Under the pieces are notes generated by a model. It was not told the DNA's origin. It saw nothing but the letters and a program-made list of their open reading frames with translations, and did no database searches. Made by a program: the position numbers and the translations under genes. From NCBI GenBank assembly GCA_028697875.1, contig JAQVEQ010000002.1, forward strand, positions 1-36,025: a DNA stretch of 36,025 nt, written 5' to 3'. Numbering within the stretch: position 1 is the stretch's first letter; each line of letters begins with the position of its first letter. Source of the DNA: Novosphingobium sp. (GTDB lineage: Bacteria > Pseudomonadota > Alphaproteobacteria > Sphingomonadales > Sphingomonadaceae). Positions 1 through 8,430 of the stretch are shown piece after piece.

Positions 1-1
1 G

Positions 2-3000
2 CTGGATGGCGGCGATGTCGACATCGAAGGCGACGGCTCGACGGTCGATGCGCTTGCTGGGATCGCCGGCTATGCCAATGCGGGCGGCAACGTCTGGATC
101 GACAGCGGCACGGTCAGCGCCACTGGCGGCGGCATGCTGAGCATCGGCGTGCTGGGCGTGGCGCAGGGCGGCGGTAGCGTCGACATCGACACGCACGGCG
201 ACACCACGGCCGAAGGACTGATCGGTGTCGGCGGCTTTGCCGATACCGGCGGCGACGTCACGATCGACCTGCTCGGCAACACGGTAACCGCGCAGAACGG
301 GCTCGGTGTCGGCGGCATCGCGCTGGATGGCGGCGATGTCGACATCGAAGGCGATGGCTCGACAGTCGATGCAGCGGCCGGCATCGTTGGCGTTTCGACC
401 GGCGGGAACGTCTGGATCGACAGCGGCACGGTAAATGCGGATGGCGCGGGCCTGCTGAGTGTCGGCGTGGTCGGCGCGGCGCTGGCTGGCGATGTCGATA
501 TCGATACGCACGGCGACACGACGGCCGAAGGGCTGTTTGGTGTGGCGGGCTTCGCCTCGGGCGATGTCACGATCGACCTGCTCGGCAACACGGTGAACGC
601 CGTCAATGGCGCGGGCGTGACGGCGATTGCCGGCAATGATGTCGATATCGAAGGCACTGGCTCGGTCGTCAACGCGGCGGTGGGCATTGTCGGCATGTCC
701 TTCGGCGGTGACGTCTGGATCGACAGCGGCACGGTCAACGCGACGGGTGCCGGTCCGCTGAGCACTGGCGTGGTCGGTACGGCGCTGGCTGGCGATGTCA
801 CGATCATTACGCATGGCGACACGACGGCCGATGGCATATTCGGCGTGGGCGGCTTTGCCTCGGACGATGTCACGATCGACCTGCTCGGTAATACGGTGAA
901 CGCCGCCAACGGCGTGGGCGTCCTGGCTGTTGCCGGTGGCGATGTCTACGTCGATGCAATCGATAGCACGATCAATTCCTATGACACCGGCATCTTTGCC
1001 ACCGGCACGAATGTGACGGTCGATTCCGGCACGATCGTTTCCACTGACGCTTCCGGCGTGATTGCTACGGCATTGGGTGGCGATGCCACGATCACCACTT
1101 ACGGCAAGATCACTGCCGATAACGGTCTTTTCGGCGCTTCGGCCACTTCCTTCGGCGGCAATGCCACGGTTACGGTGAATGCAGCGATCGATCCGCCGGT
1201 AACAGGCGCTTCGGCGGTTACTTTCGGTCCGGGCGATGCCACCGTGATCAACAATTCCGACATCGAAGCCGACTTCATCGGCATCAATGTCGCGAATGTC
1301 GGGGATGGCGATGTAATCGCCACGAACAACGGCACTGTCGGCGCCGGGGTCAATCCCTCGCCGGTGTTCGGCATCTACGCGTCGAATTTCGGTCCGGGCG
1401 CCACGACGATCACCAACAGCACCGGTGCCCAGGTGATCGCGACGGGTTCGGCCATTTTCGCCTCGGCGGTCGATCCGGATCCTGTCGGTCAGGACGATAT
1501 CGTCATCTACAACGACGGTCTGCTGCAGGGCGAGGGCGATATCTTCGCGACTGTGGGTACGTTCAGCGACGGCTCGCTGGCGCTGCACAACGACGTGAAC
1601 GGTGTCATCACCAACAGCCAGGCCGATCCGGCGGCGGGGACCATTCTCTGGTCCTATGCCGAGGGTACGATCGGGATCGTGAACGACGGTTCGATGACCG
1701 GCAATGTCAACCTGACGGCGCTGGGTACCGATATCAACGGCGCCAGCATCCTGTTCGACAATAACGCCGGGGCCGACTGGAACTTCGGCGGTGAGAACTA
1801 CCTGTACGGTGAAGGCGATATCCTGCTCGGCAATGCAGGGACCATCAATGCTCTCACGGCATCGCTGACGACGTTCGAAACGGCGAACGGCGATGTGGCG
1901 ATCGACAATTCGGGCGAATTCAATTCGACCGGCGATCACACCTTGGCATTCGTCCATGCGAACGGCACCAGCACGTTCGACAACACCGGTGCGGTCAATG
2001 TCGTCGGCACGCTGACCTTCAGCGGTCTCGACAACTTCAACAACAGCAATCTCCTCAACGCTACCGATGGCGATCCGCTGGAAGTCGTGAGCACGACCGG
2101 CAACTTCAACGCGATCGGCGCCGACAGCGTATTCGCCATCGACGCCGAACTGCAGGCCAATGGCGCGGCAGATACGCTGGTGGTCGATGGGGACGTCACG
2201 GGTGTGACGAACCTCGCGATCAACGACCTCACGGCGGCGCTTCCCGGCCAATACGTGACTGCGGATCAGGGCATCGTCTTCGCCTATGTCGGCGGGACGA
2301 CCAGCTCGGCCACTCCGAATTTCACGACCAACGGCGGTATCGACAAGGGTCTGTTCCGTTACGACGCCTATCTTCGCGATACGCCGCAGAACGTGGACGG
2401 ATACGAGGAATGGGTCCTGGCCAGCACGCCCGATCGTGAAGCGTTCGAGTTCCCGATCGCGGCCTATGCGGCGCAGAACCTCTGGCATGTTTCGACGGGG
2501 ACCTGGCTCGACCGCACGGCGGACTTGCGTTCGGCATTCACGGATACCGGCTCCGGTTCCACGGGCAACGTGACGCCGGGCGTGTGGACCCGGGTCTTCG
2601 GCGGCGAAACCAAGCGCAGGTTCGGCAACACGGTCGGTGCGCCTGCGGGCCTGTCCGGTGGCGGTACCTACAGCTATGCCGACAAGTTCGATCAGGACAT
2701 CCTGGGTTTCATGGCCGGCATCGACTTCGGTTCGGAAAGCAAGTCGGCTTCGGGCAATAACCGGGCCTGGCTGTTCGGGGTCATGGGTGGCTACACCGAC
2801 TCCGACGTGGACTTCCGCAATTCGAATACCCGCATGGACCTGAGCCAGGTATCGGTCGGGGCCTACGTCACCCGGCTGGATGGCCCGTTCTTCGCCGATC
2901 TGGCCGTCAAGGTCGATTTCGGCAAGTTGAAGTACCGCTTCGACGACGGGAACTTCATCGACAACTCGAAGAGCGATTACACGTCCGTCGGTGTCATTCT

Positions 3001-3865
3001 GGACACCGGCTATCGCCTGGCGCTTGGCACCAATGTCTTCTTCGAACCGAAGGCGACCCTGGCCTATGTGAACACGGACTTCGATCAGTTCTCGCTGCTG
3101 GGGACGGGCATCGACTACAAGAACGGCGAAAGCCTTCTCGGTCGCTTGGGCGCGCGTCTTGGTGCCTCGCTTCCTAGCGGGAGCGGCGTGATCGAGCCGT
3201 ATGTCGAAGGAAGCGTCTGGAACGAGTTCGAGGGCAAGTATCAGACGTCCTTGATCAGCGCGGGGAATTCCCTGCCGATCGGTTATAATGTCGACGATAC
3301 CTTCGGCGAAGCTGCGGCCGGCATCAGCTATGCCAGCCACACTTCGGGCTGGAGCGTCTTTGCCCGTGGCAGTGTCCAGTTCGGCAAGGACGACTATCGC
3401 AGCTATATCGGCAATGTCGGCCTGCGGTATCAGTGGGGCGCGGAAGAAACTCCGCCTCCGCCGCCGCCGCCGCCGCCCCCGCCTCCGCCGCCCCCTCCGC
3501 CGCCGCCCCCGCCGGTGGTGTGCAACAAGGGACCGTACATCGTGTTCTTCGATTGGGATAAATCCGACATTACGCCGGAAGCCGCCACGGTTCTGGACAG
3601 TGCGGTGACCGCTTACGGCAGCTGCGATGTGGTTCCGATCATGCTGGCTGGCTACGCCGACCGATCGGGCTCCGATGCCTACAACGTGGCGTTGTCCGCC
3701 CGCCGGAACGACTCGGTGCGTGGCTATCTGACCTCGAAGGGGATCCCGGACGACCGGATTTCCAGCGAGGCCTTCGGTGAAACGAACCCGCGCGTTCCGA
3801 CTGCGGACGGTGTACGTGAACTACAGAACCGCCGGGTGGAAATCACCTACGCTTCCGGTTCCTGA
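2..3865 (+). CDS. Autotransporter-like outer membrane protein with repetitive passenger, autotransporter beta-barrel, polyproline linker and C-terminal OmpA-like domain (5' partial; frame is open from the window edge)
   Basis: Frame 2 is open from base 2 to TGA at 3863-3865; repeated GGDVDIEG...VWIDSGTV...DVTIDLLGNTV blocks; barrel-like region after 'GVWTRVFGGETKRRFG'; C-terminal 'IVFFDWDKSDITPEAATVLD...LAGYADRSGSDAYNVALSARRNDSVRGYL...NRRVEI' matches the OmpA C-terminal pattern. Confidence 0.9.
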   Translation: MDGGDVDIEGDGSTVDALAGIAGYANAGGNVWIDSGTVSATGGGMLSIGVLGVAQGGGSVDIDTHGDTTAEGLIGVGGFADTGGDVTIDLLGNTVTAQNGLGVGGIALDGGDVDIEGDGSTVDAAAGIVGVSTGGNVWIDSGTVNADGAGLLSVGVVGAALAGDVDIDTHGDTTAEGLFGVAGFASGDVTIDLLGNTVNAVNGAGVTAIAGNDVDIEGTGSVVNAAVGIVGMSFGGDVWIDSGTVNATGAGPLSTGVVGTALAGDVTIITHGDTTADGIFGVGGFASDDVTIDLLGNTVNAANGVGVLAVAGGDVYVDAIDSTINSYDTGIFATGTNVTVDSGTIVSTDASGVIATALGGDATITTYGKITADNGLFGASATSFGGNATVTVNAAIDPPVTGASAVTFGPGDATVINNSDIEADFIGINVANVGDGDVIATNNGTVGAGVNPSPVFGIYASNFGPGATTITNSTGAQVIATGSAIFASAVDPDPVGQDDIVIYNDGLLQGEGDIFATVGTFSDGSLALHNDVNGVITNSQADPAAGTILWSYAEGTIGIVNDGSMTGNVNLTALGTDINGASILFDNNAGADWNFGGENYLYGEGDILLGNAGTINALTASLTTFETANGDVAIDNSGEFNSTGDHTLAFVHANGTSTFDNTGAVNVVGTLTFSGLDNFNNSNLLNATDGDPLEVVSTTGNFNAIGADSVFAIDAELQANGAADTLVVDGDVTGVTNLAINDLTAALPGQYVTADQGIVFAYVGGTTSSATPNFTTNGGIDKGLFRYDAYLRDTPQNVDGYEEWVLASTPDREAFEFPIAAYAAQNLWHVSTGTWLDRTADLRSAFTDTGSGSTGNVTPGVWTRVFGGETKRRFGNTVGAPAGLSGGGTYSYADKFDQDILGFMAGIDFGSESKSASGNNRAWLFGVMGGYTDSDVDFRNSNTRMDLSQVSVGAYVTRLDGPFFADLAVKVDFGKLKYRFDDGNFIDNSKSDYTSVGVILDTGYRLALGTNVFFEPKATLAYVNTDFDQFSLLGTGIDYKNGESLLGRLGARLGASLPSGSGVIEPYVEGSVWNEFEGKYQTSLISAGNSLPIGYNVDDTFGEAAAGISYASHTSGWSVFARGSVQFGKDDYRSYIGNVGLRYQWGAEETPPPPPPPPPPPPPPPPPPPPPVVCNKGPYIVFFDWDKSDITPEAATVLDSAVTAYGSCDVVPIMLAGYADRSGSDAYNVALSARRNDSVRGYLTSKGIPDDRISSEAFGETNPRVPTADGVRELQNRRVEITYASGS
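14..960 (+). repeat. In-frame tandem passenger repeats (about 101-107 aa units)
   Basis: gatgtcga(c/t)atcgaaggc recurs at 14, 335 and 638, and the related gatgtctacgtcgatgc at 941 (spacings 321, 303, 303 bp). Confidence 0.85.
3452..3514 (+). repeat. Polyproline-encoding CCN tract (about 21 consecutive Pro codons) between barrel and OmpA domain
   Basis: Direct reading of ccg/cct/ccc codons in frame. Confidence 0.95.
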
Positions 3866-3866
3866 T

Positions 3867-3917
3867 TGCAGGTGCGGTGGGGATGAGAGGGAAGTCTCTC
3901 ATCCCCACCTGCATTTT
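3867..3917 (+). terminator. Rho-independent terminator downstream of the autotransporter-OmpA gene
   Basis: TGCAGG..TGGGGATGAGAG-ggaagt-CTCTCATCCCCA..CCTGCA followed by TTTT, 2 nt after the stop codon. Confidence 0.9.
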
Positions 3918-3967
3918 GGGGCGGGCCTCGCTTGTGGCTGCCCGGGCAGGCATCTAAGCTACCGGTC

Positions 3968-5074
3968 GTGAGCGACCTGCCGATCCCTTCAACCCATGCA
4001 TTCCCGCCTGGCGTAAGCGCACTGGCCGATCTGCTGTTCAGCGGCGTCAAGGAACGGCCGATGTGGTCCGGCTTCTTGATGGCCTTGTCGCACAGGCTTC
4101 ATGCAGGGCCATCGGGTTTCATCCTCGAAAGGGGAGAAGGGCCAGCGCGGGAAACGGCAGTGCTTGCCGCCGACCCGGCCTGTGCGGAGCAGCTGACGGC
4201 TCTGCCAGCATTCGGCGGCTTGCGAACCATGCCGTTCGACACGCCTCGGGCGTTGACCGATGTACCGGGCGGCGCCCCCGTGACCTGGCATGTCTTGCGC
4301 ATCCATCTGGATTCTTCCCATTCGGCATGGCTGGCTGTCGCGGGGACGGAACGGATCGCACCGGACTGGGAGGCGGTCTTCTCCTCGCTTCTCGCGCTGC
4401 TGCAACGCATTGTCCCCCTGTTTCTGGTGATCGGGGATGGCGAACGCCGGCTGCGGGTGATGGAACATGTCCTGGAGACGAGCGGCGTCGGCATCGTGGT
4501 GGTCGATCCTGCCGGGCACATCCTCATGGCGAATGCGGTCGCCCACGGCATCGTGGCGGAAAACGACGTGATCGCCATGCGCGACGGGGCACTGCGTGCA
4601 GGCCGTCCAAACGATAACCGGCGCTTGCAAGACTCGATCCGCGATATGGCCGAGCAGCAGTCGGCCAATGCCGATGCTTCCTGCTACACTTCGGTCGCGT
4701 TGGAGCGGGACGATCAGGCCCATCCGCTGACGTTGATCGTCCGGCCCGGTCCATCCTATGCCCCGGTCACCGCCCCCTTGCGGCGGACGGCGGTCGTGAT
4801 CCTGCGCGATCCAGCACGGCGAGGCGCGCTTTCCGCGCCGGATCTCGAACAGTTCTTCGCTCTCAGCCGGGCCGAAGCCCGGCTTGCCGGGCTGCTGGCG
4901 GATGGCCTAAGCCTTGAGGATGCGGCAGCAACCCTGGGCGTCTCGCGCAACACCGCCCGCTCGCAACTGCAGGCAATTTTCGCGAAGACGGGCACCAATC
5001 GTCAGGGCGACCTTGTCCGCCTGCTGCTCAGTTCCGCCGCCTCGTTGACCTACAACCCGGTGAGTGCAGCCTAG
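3968..5074 (+). CDS. LuxR-type helix-turn-helix regulator with PAS-like central region
   Basis: C-terminal 'FALSRAEARLAGLLADGLSLEDAAATLGVSRNTARSQLQAIFAKTGTNRQGDLVRLL'; GTG start proposed at 3968 (ORF track opens at TTG 3932). Confidence 0.8.
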   Translation: MSDLPIPSTHAFPPGVSALADLLFSGVKERPMWSGFLMALSHRLHAGPSGFILERGEGPARETAVLAADPACAEQLTALPAFGGLRTMPFDTPRALTDVPGGAPVTWHVLRIHLDSSHSAWLAVAGTERIAPDWEAVFSSLLALLQRIVPLFLVIGDGERRLRVMEHVLETSGVGIVVVDPAGHILMANAVAHGIVAENDVIAMRDGALRAGRPNDNRRLQDSIRDMAEQQSANADASCYTSVALERDDQAHPLTLIVRPGPSYAPVTAPLRRTAVVILRDPARRGALSAPDLEQFFALSRAEARLAGLLADGLSLEDAAATLGVSRNTARSQLQAIFAKTGTNRQGDLVRLLLSSAASLTYNPVSAA

Positions 5075-6774
5075 GTCCGGATCAACCGGCCGGGCAGCGC
5101 GCCGGTAGGGTCGCCAGCCCGGCAAACCACTTCGCCACGCACCAGTGTCGCCACGTATCCTTCGGACCGTTGCACCAGTCTGCGCCCGCCTGCCGGCAGG
5201 TCATAGCAGACCTTGGGCTCGTGAAGCTTCAGGCCCTCGAAATCGATGACGTTGAGGTCCGCTCGCAAGCCTGGAGCGACCAATCCGCGATCGTTGAGGC
5301 CCGCGAGATTCGCCGTCGCCTGAGTCATGCGATGGACGATGTCTTCCAGGGGTTTGCGTCCGCTGGCGCGATCGCGTGCCCAGTGCATCAGGGCAAAGGT
5401 CGAGTAACTGGCGTCGCAGATCGTGCCGACGTGAGCGCCGCCATCCCCCAGGCCAAGCACCACATCGGGGTGGTCCAGTATCTTGCCGACGGATTCGAGC
5501 GAGCCATCGGCATAGTTGGCCATGGCCAGGTACAGCTTTCCGCCTGTTTCGCCTTCGCTCATCACGTCGTAGGCGAGTTCCTCGGGGGTTATGCCCCTGG
5601 CGCGCGCAAGGGATGCGATGCTGCGTTCGGGGGGCTGTTCGTAGTCGGGCGGGTCGCCCAGCAGGAACATCGTTTCGAACTCGCGCACCATGCGTCCCAG
5701 GACCAGCGCCGGATCGGGATCGACTTCTTCCGCCAGGATCGCGGCACGGATTTCGGGCTTGCGCAGTTCCTGCAGACGCTCCGCCAGCGGCAGATGGACA
5801 AGGCTGCGGTAGGTCGGGGTCGTGTAGAACGGGTTGAGCGTCAGTTCGAACCCCAGGATCATTCCGATTCCCCGGGGCATCAACTGTCCCCGCATCGTCA
5901 GCCCTTCGGCATTGGCCTGCGATAATTCTTCCAACAGCCGAGGCCAGGCGGCAGGGCCGGAATTGCCGCAGCCGATCGGGAAGGTGAGAGGGCGCCCGGC
6001 CGCGCGCGCAATTGCCCGCATGGAACCGAGCGAAGCGGTCGGCAGGTGCAGATCCTCGACGATCTGGAACACACCCTTGCCTTTTTCGCGGAGGACCCGG
6101 GCAAGAGCGAGAAGTTCCTCGTCGTGGGCATTGAGAGTCGGGATCGACTTGCCGTCGCTGGAACGGTGGAAGATGGTCCGCGACGTGGCGATCCCCAGTA
6201 CCCCTGCGTCGAGCGCTTCCCCGAGCAGGCGGCACATTTCGGCTATGTCGTCTGCGGAGGCCGGTTCGCGATCCGCCCCGCGTTGGCCCATGACATAGAT
6301 GCGCAGCGCCGCGTGCGGCATATAGGCGGCAATGTCCATGTCGTAGTCCCGCGACGCGATGAGATCGAGGTATTCGGGGAAAGTGGTCCAGGTCCACGGC
6401 AGGCCCTCGGTGAGGACCGGATAGGGAATATCCTCCACGCCTTCCATCAGCCGCACGAGTTGATCGCGCTCGCTTTCGCGGCAAGGGGCGAAGCCGACGC
6501 CGCAATTGCCGATCACGGCAGTCGTCACCCCGTGATATGATGAGGGGACCAGGCGCTGTTCCCAGGTTACCTGCCCATCGTAATGCGTGTGAATGTCCAC
6601 GAAGCCGGGAGTCACGATCTTGCCCGTGGCGTCGATTTCCTCGCGGCCCGCATCGAGGCCCGGTTCCACAGCTACGATCAATCCGTCCCGGATGCCGACG
6701 TCCGCATGGAACGGTTCGCTCCCCGAACCGTCCACGACCAGCCCGTTGCGGATGACGAGATCGAACGCGCTCAT
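5071..6774 (-). CDS. Amidohydrolase, N-acyl-D-amino-acid deacylase (D-aminoacylase) family
   Basis: 'MSAFDLVIRNGLVVDGSG...GKIVTPGFVDIHTHYDGQVTWE...GVTTAVIGNCGVGFAPCR...GDGGAHVGTICDAS'; ATG at 6774 overlaps the TauD stop. Confidence 0.85.
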   Translation of the reverse strand: MSAFDLVIRNGLVVDGSGSEPFHADVGIRDGLIVAVEPGLDAGREEIDATGKIVTPGFVDIHTHYDGQVTWEQRLVPSSYHGVTTAVIGNCGVGFAPCRESERDQLVRLMEGVEDIPYPVLTEGLPWTWTTFPEYLDLIASRDYDMDIAAYMPHAALRIYVMGQRGADREPASADDIAEMCRLLGEALDAGVLGIATSRTIFHRSSDGKSIPTLNAHDEELLALARVLREKGKGVFQIVEDLHLPTASLGSMRAIARAAGRPLTFPIGCGNSGPAAWPRLLEELSQANAEGLTMRGQLMPRGIGMILGFELTLNPFYTTPTYRSLVHLPLAERLQELRKPEIRAAILAEEVDPDPALVLGRMVREFETMFLLGDPPDYEQPPERSIASLARARGITPEELAYDVMSEGETGGKLYLAMANYADGSLESVGKILDHPDVVLGLGDGGAHVGTICDASYSTFALMHWARDRASGRKPLEDIVHRMTQATANLAGLNDRGLVAPGLRADLNVIDFEGLKLHEPKVCYDLPAGGRRLVQRSEGYVATLVRGEVVCRAGDPTGALPGRLIRT

Positions 6775-7673
6775 GCCGCGGTCTCCTCTTCCAGCACGCG
6801 GCCCATCGCCACGGTTCCCTTGATGGTCGTGCGATGGACGACGCGGACCTGATCCATGGGGTGGCCTGTCGCGCAATGAAGCGTGCGGCGATTGTCCCAC
6901 AGGACCATGTCGTCGTTTTCCCAGTCATGAATGTACTGGAAGCGCGGCTGCAGGGCATGGTCGATCAGCCGGGCGATCAGCGCGTCGCTCTCGCTCTCGT
7001 CCATGCCGACGATGCGCTCGATGTTCATCGTGCTGACGTTGAGGATCTTCCGCCCTGTTTCGGGGTGCGTCCACACCAGCGGGTTCACGACTGGCGGGAA
7101 GTGCGGGTAGTTGTCGTTCCGCGGGGTGATGCGTGTGCCATCCTGCTTGTTGAAGCGCATGTCCTCCAGCCCGGCCCGGAACAGGTAGACCGCTTCGAGG
7201 TCATCGATCCTGGCCTTGGTTTCGTCGTCGAGCGCATCGTATGCCAGCGCGAGATCGAGCCAGCCGGTCTGGCCGCCATCGGCGGTCTTGTGCACCATGC
7301 GCAGCAATGCACCGGCATTGGGGGTGGTGGTGAAGGCCAGATCGGCGTGCCAGGGGATGCGTCCGTAGATTTCCGTTCCGTCGAAGTCATAGACCGGCCC
7401 GACGGGGCCGTCCTGGTTGGTCAGCAGGATCAGCTCGGGATAGTCGGGATGGCGGAACTTGGGGATCGGGTGCGGCTCCAGCTCTCCGAAGCAGCGGCTC
7501 AGGCGCAATTGCGCCTCCGGGGCGGTGCCGATGCCCCGGAACACGAGCACGCCGTGTTCGAGCCAGGCCTTGTGCAATGCTTGTGCGGTTTCCGGGGCGA
7601 TGTCCCGCTCGATATCGAGTCCGGTAATCTCGCGCCCGATCGGGCTGGCCAATGGCCGTATTGCCAATTCCAT
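6771..7673 (-). CDS. TauD/TfdA family Fe(II)/2-oxoglutarate-dependent dioxygenase
   Basis: 'MELAIRPLASPIGREITGLDI...WHADLAFTTTPNAGALL...LWDNRRTLHCATGHPMDQVRVVHRTTIKG'; ATG at 7673. Confidence 0.88.
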   Translation of the reverse strand: MELAIRPLASPIGREITGLDIERDIAPETAQALHKAWLEHGVLVFRGIGTAPEAQLRLSRCFGELEPHPIPKFRHPDYPELILLTNQDGPVGPVYDFDGTEIYGRIPWHADLAFTTTPNAGALLRMVHKTADGGQTGWLDLALAYDALDDETKARIDDLEAVYLFRAGLEDMRFNKQDGTRITPRNDNYPHFPPVVNPLVWTHPETGRKILNVSTMNIERIVGMDESESDALIARLIDHALQPRFQYIHDWENDDMVLWDNRRTLHCATGHPMDQVRVVHRTTIKGTVAMGRVLEEETAA

Positions 7674-7755
7674 GTCCTCTCCACTATCTCTCGTTGTGTG
7701 TTGCAGGAGGTCATAGCGGGCTGCGGGAACGCCCACATCATGCAAATGGATGAAG

Positions 7756-7789
7756 CGGACTGTTCGGCATATCCTGCCGGAACAGTCCG
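7756..7789. promoter_or_regulatory. Strong inverted repeat in the divergent TauD/VOC intergenic region (candidate operator or RNA hairpin)
   Basis: CGGACTGTTC-GGCA-tatcc-TGCC-g-GAACAGTCCG: 14 bp of complementary arms with one bulged G. Confidence 0.7.
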
Positions 7790-7970
7790 GGGGGCGCCCA
7801 GCCGAATGACGCATTGACACACCTGCCGCTCCGGCTTAGCAGAGCGTAAAACATCAACAGTTGTAATAAGGTCGGGGCTATGCTGCACGTAGTGTGACAG
7901 CGCTGCTCCAGGGCCGGGGGAGATGCCGGATGTACAGCCAGTCGAACCGCGTGATGAACCAAGGGAGGAA

Positions 7971-8399
7971 ATGCTGATGGCCAGTCAGATACCCCACGGG
8001 AAGACGCTCGACACCGACTTCATGTTCACCAAGCTCGTGGTGAAGGACCTCGCGCGTGCGGTGGACTTCTACAGCGCGGTGATTGGCCTTGTCGAAATGA
8101 ACCGGGTCGAAGCGGAGATCGCTGGCCGCAAGGTGAGCGAAGTCGTGTTCATGCCGACCTATCCGGGCGGGCCGATGTTCATCCTTGCCCAGTTCCACGA
8201 CATGGAAAAACCGTCGAACGACGAACTGATTCTCGGCTTTGCGACGAAAGATATCGATGCGGCGGTAGAGCGGGCGGTCAAGGCCGGCGGGGGCGTGGCC
8301 GAACCGGCGCACGAGATTCCGGGGGCAGGTGGCATGAAGGTCGCTTTCGTCACTGACCCGGAAGGGCACCTTGTCCAACTGAGCCAGACGGGCGGCTGA
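7971..8399 (+). CDS. VOC/glyoxalase superfamily protein
   Basis: 'FMFTKLVVKDLARAVDFYSAVIGLVEMNR...VAFVTDPEGHLVQLSQ'; AGGGAGG upstream of the ATGs at 7971/7977. Confidence 0.85.
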   Translation: MLMASQIPHGKTLDTDFMFTKLVVKDLARAVDFYSAVIGLVEMNRVEAEIAGRKVSEVVFMPTYPGGPMFILAQFHDMEKPSNDELILGFATKDIDAAVERAVKAGGGVAEPAHEIPGAGGMKVAFVTDPEGHLVQLSQTGG

Positions 8400-8430
8400 T
8401 CCGGGATGCGGCAAGGCGGAAAGCACTTTC

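Noticed and set aside
70-909. 279-aa minus-strand ORF
   Set aside because: Antisense artefact of the repetitive, stop-poor autotransporter passenger; the plus frame is clearly coding.
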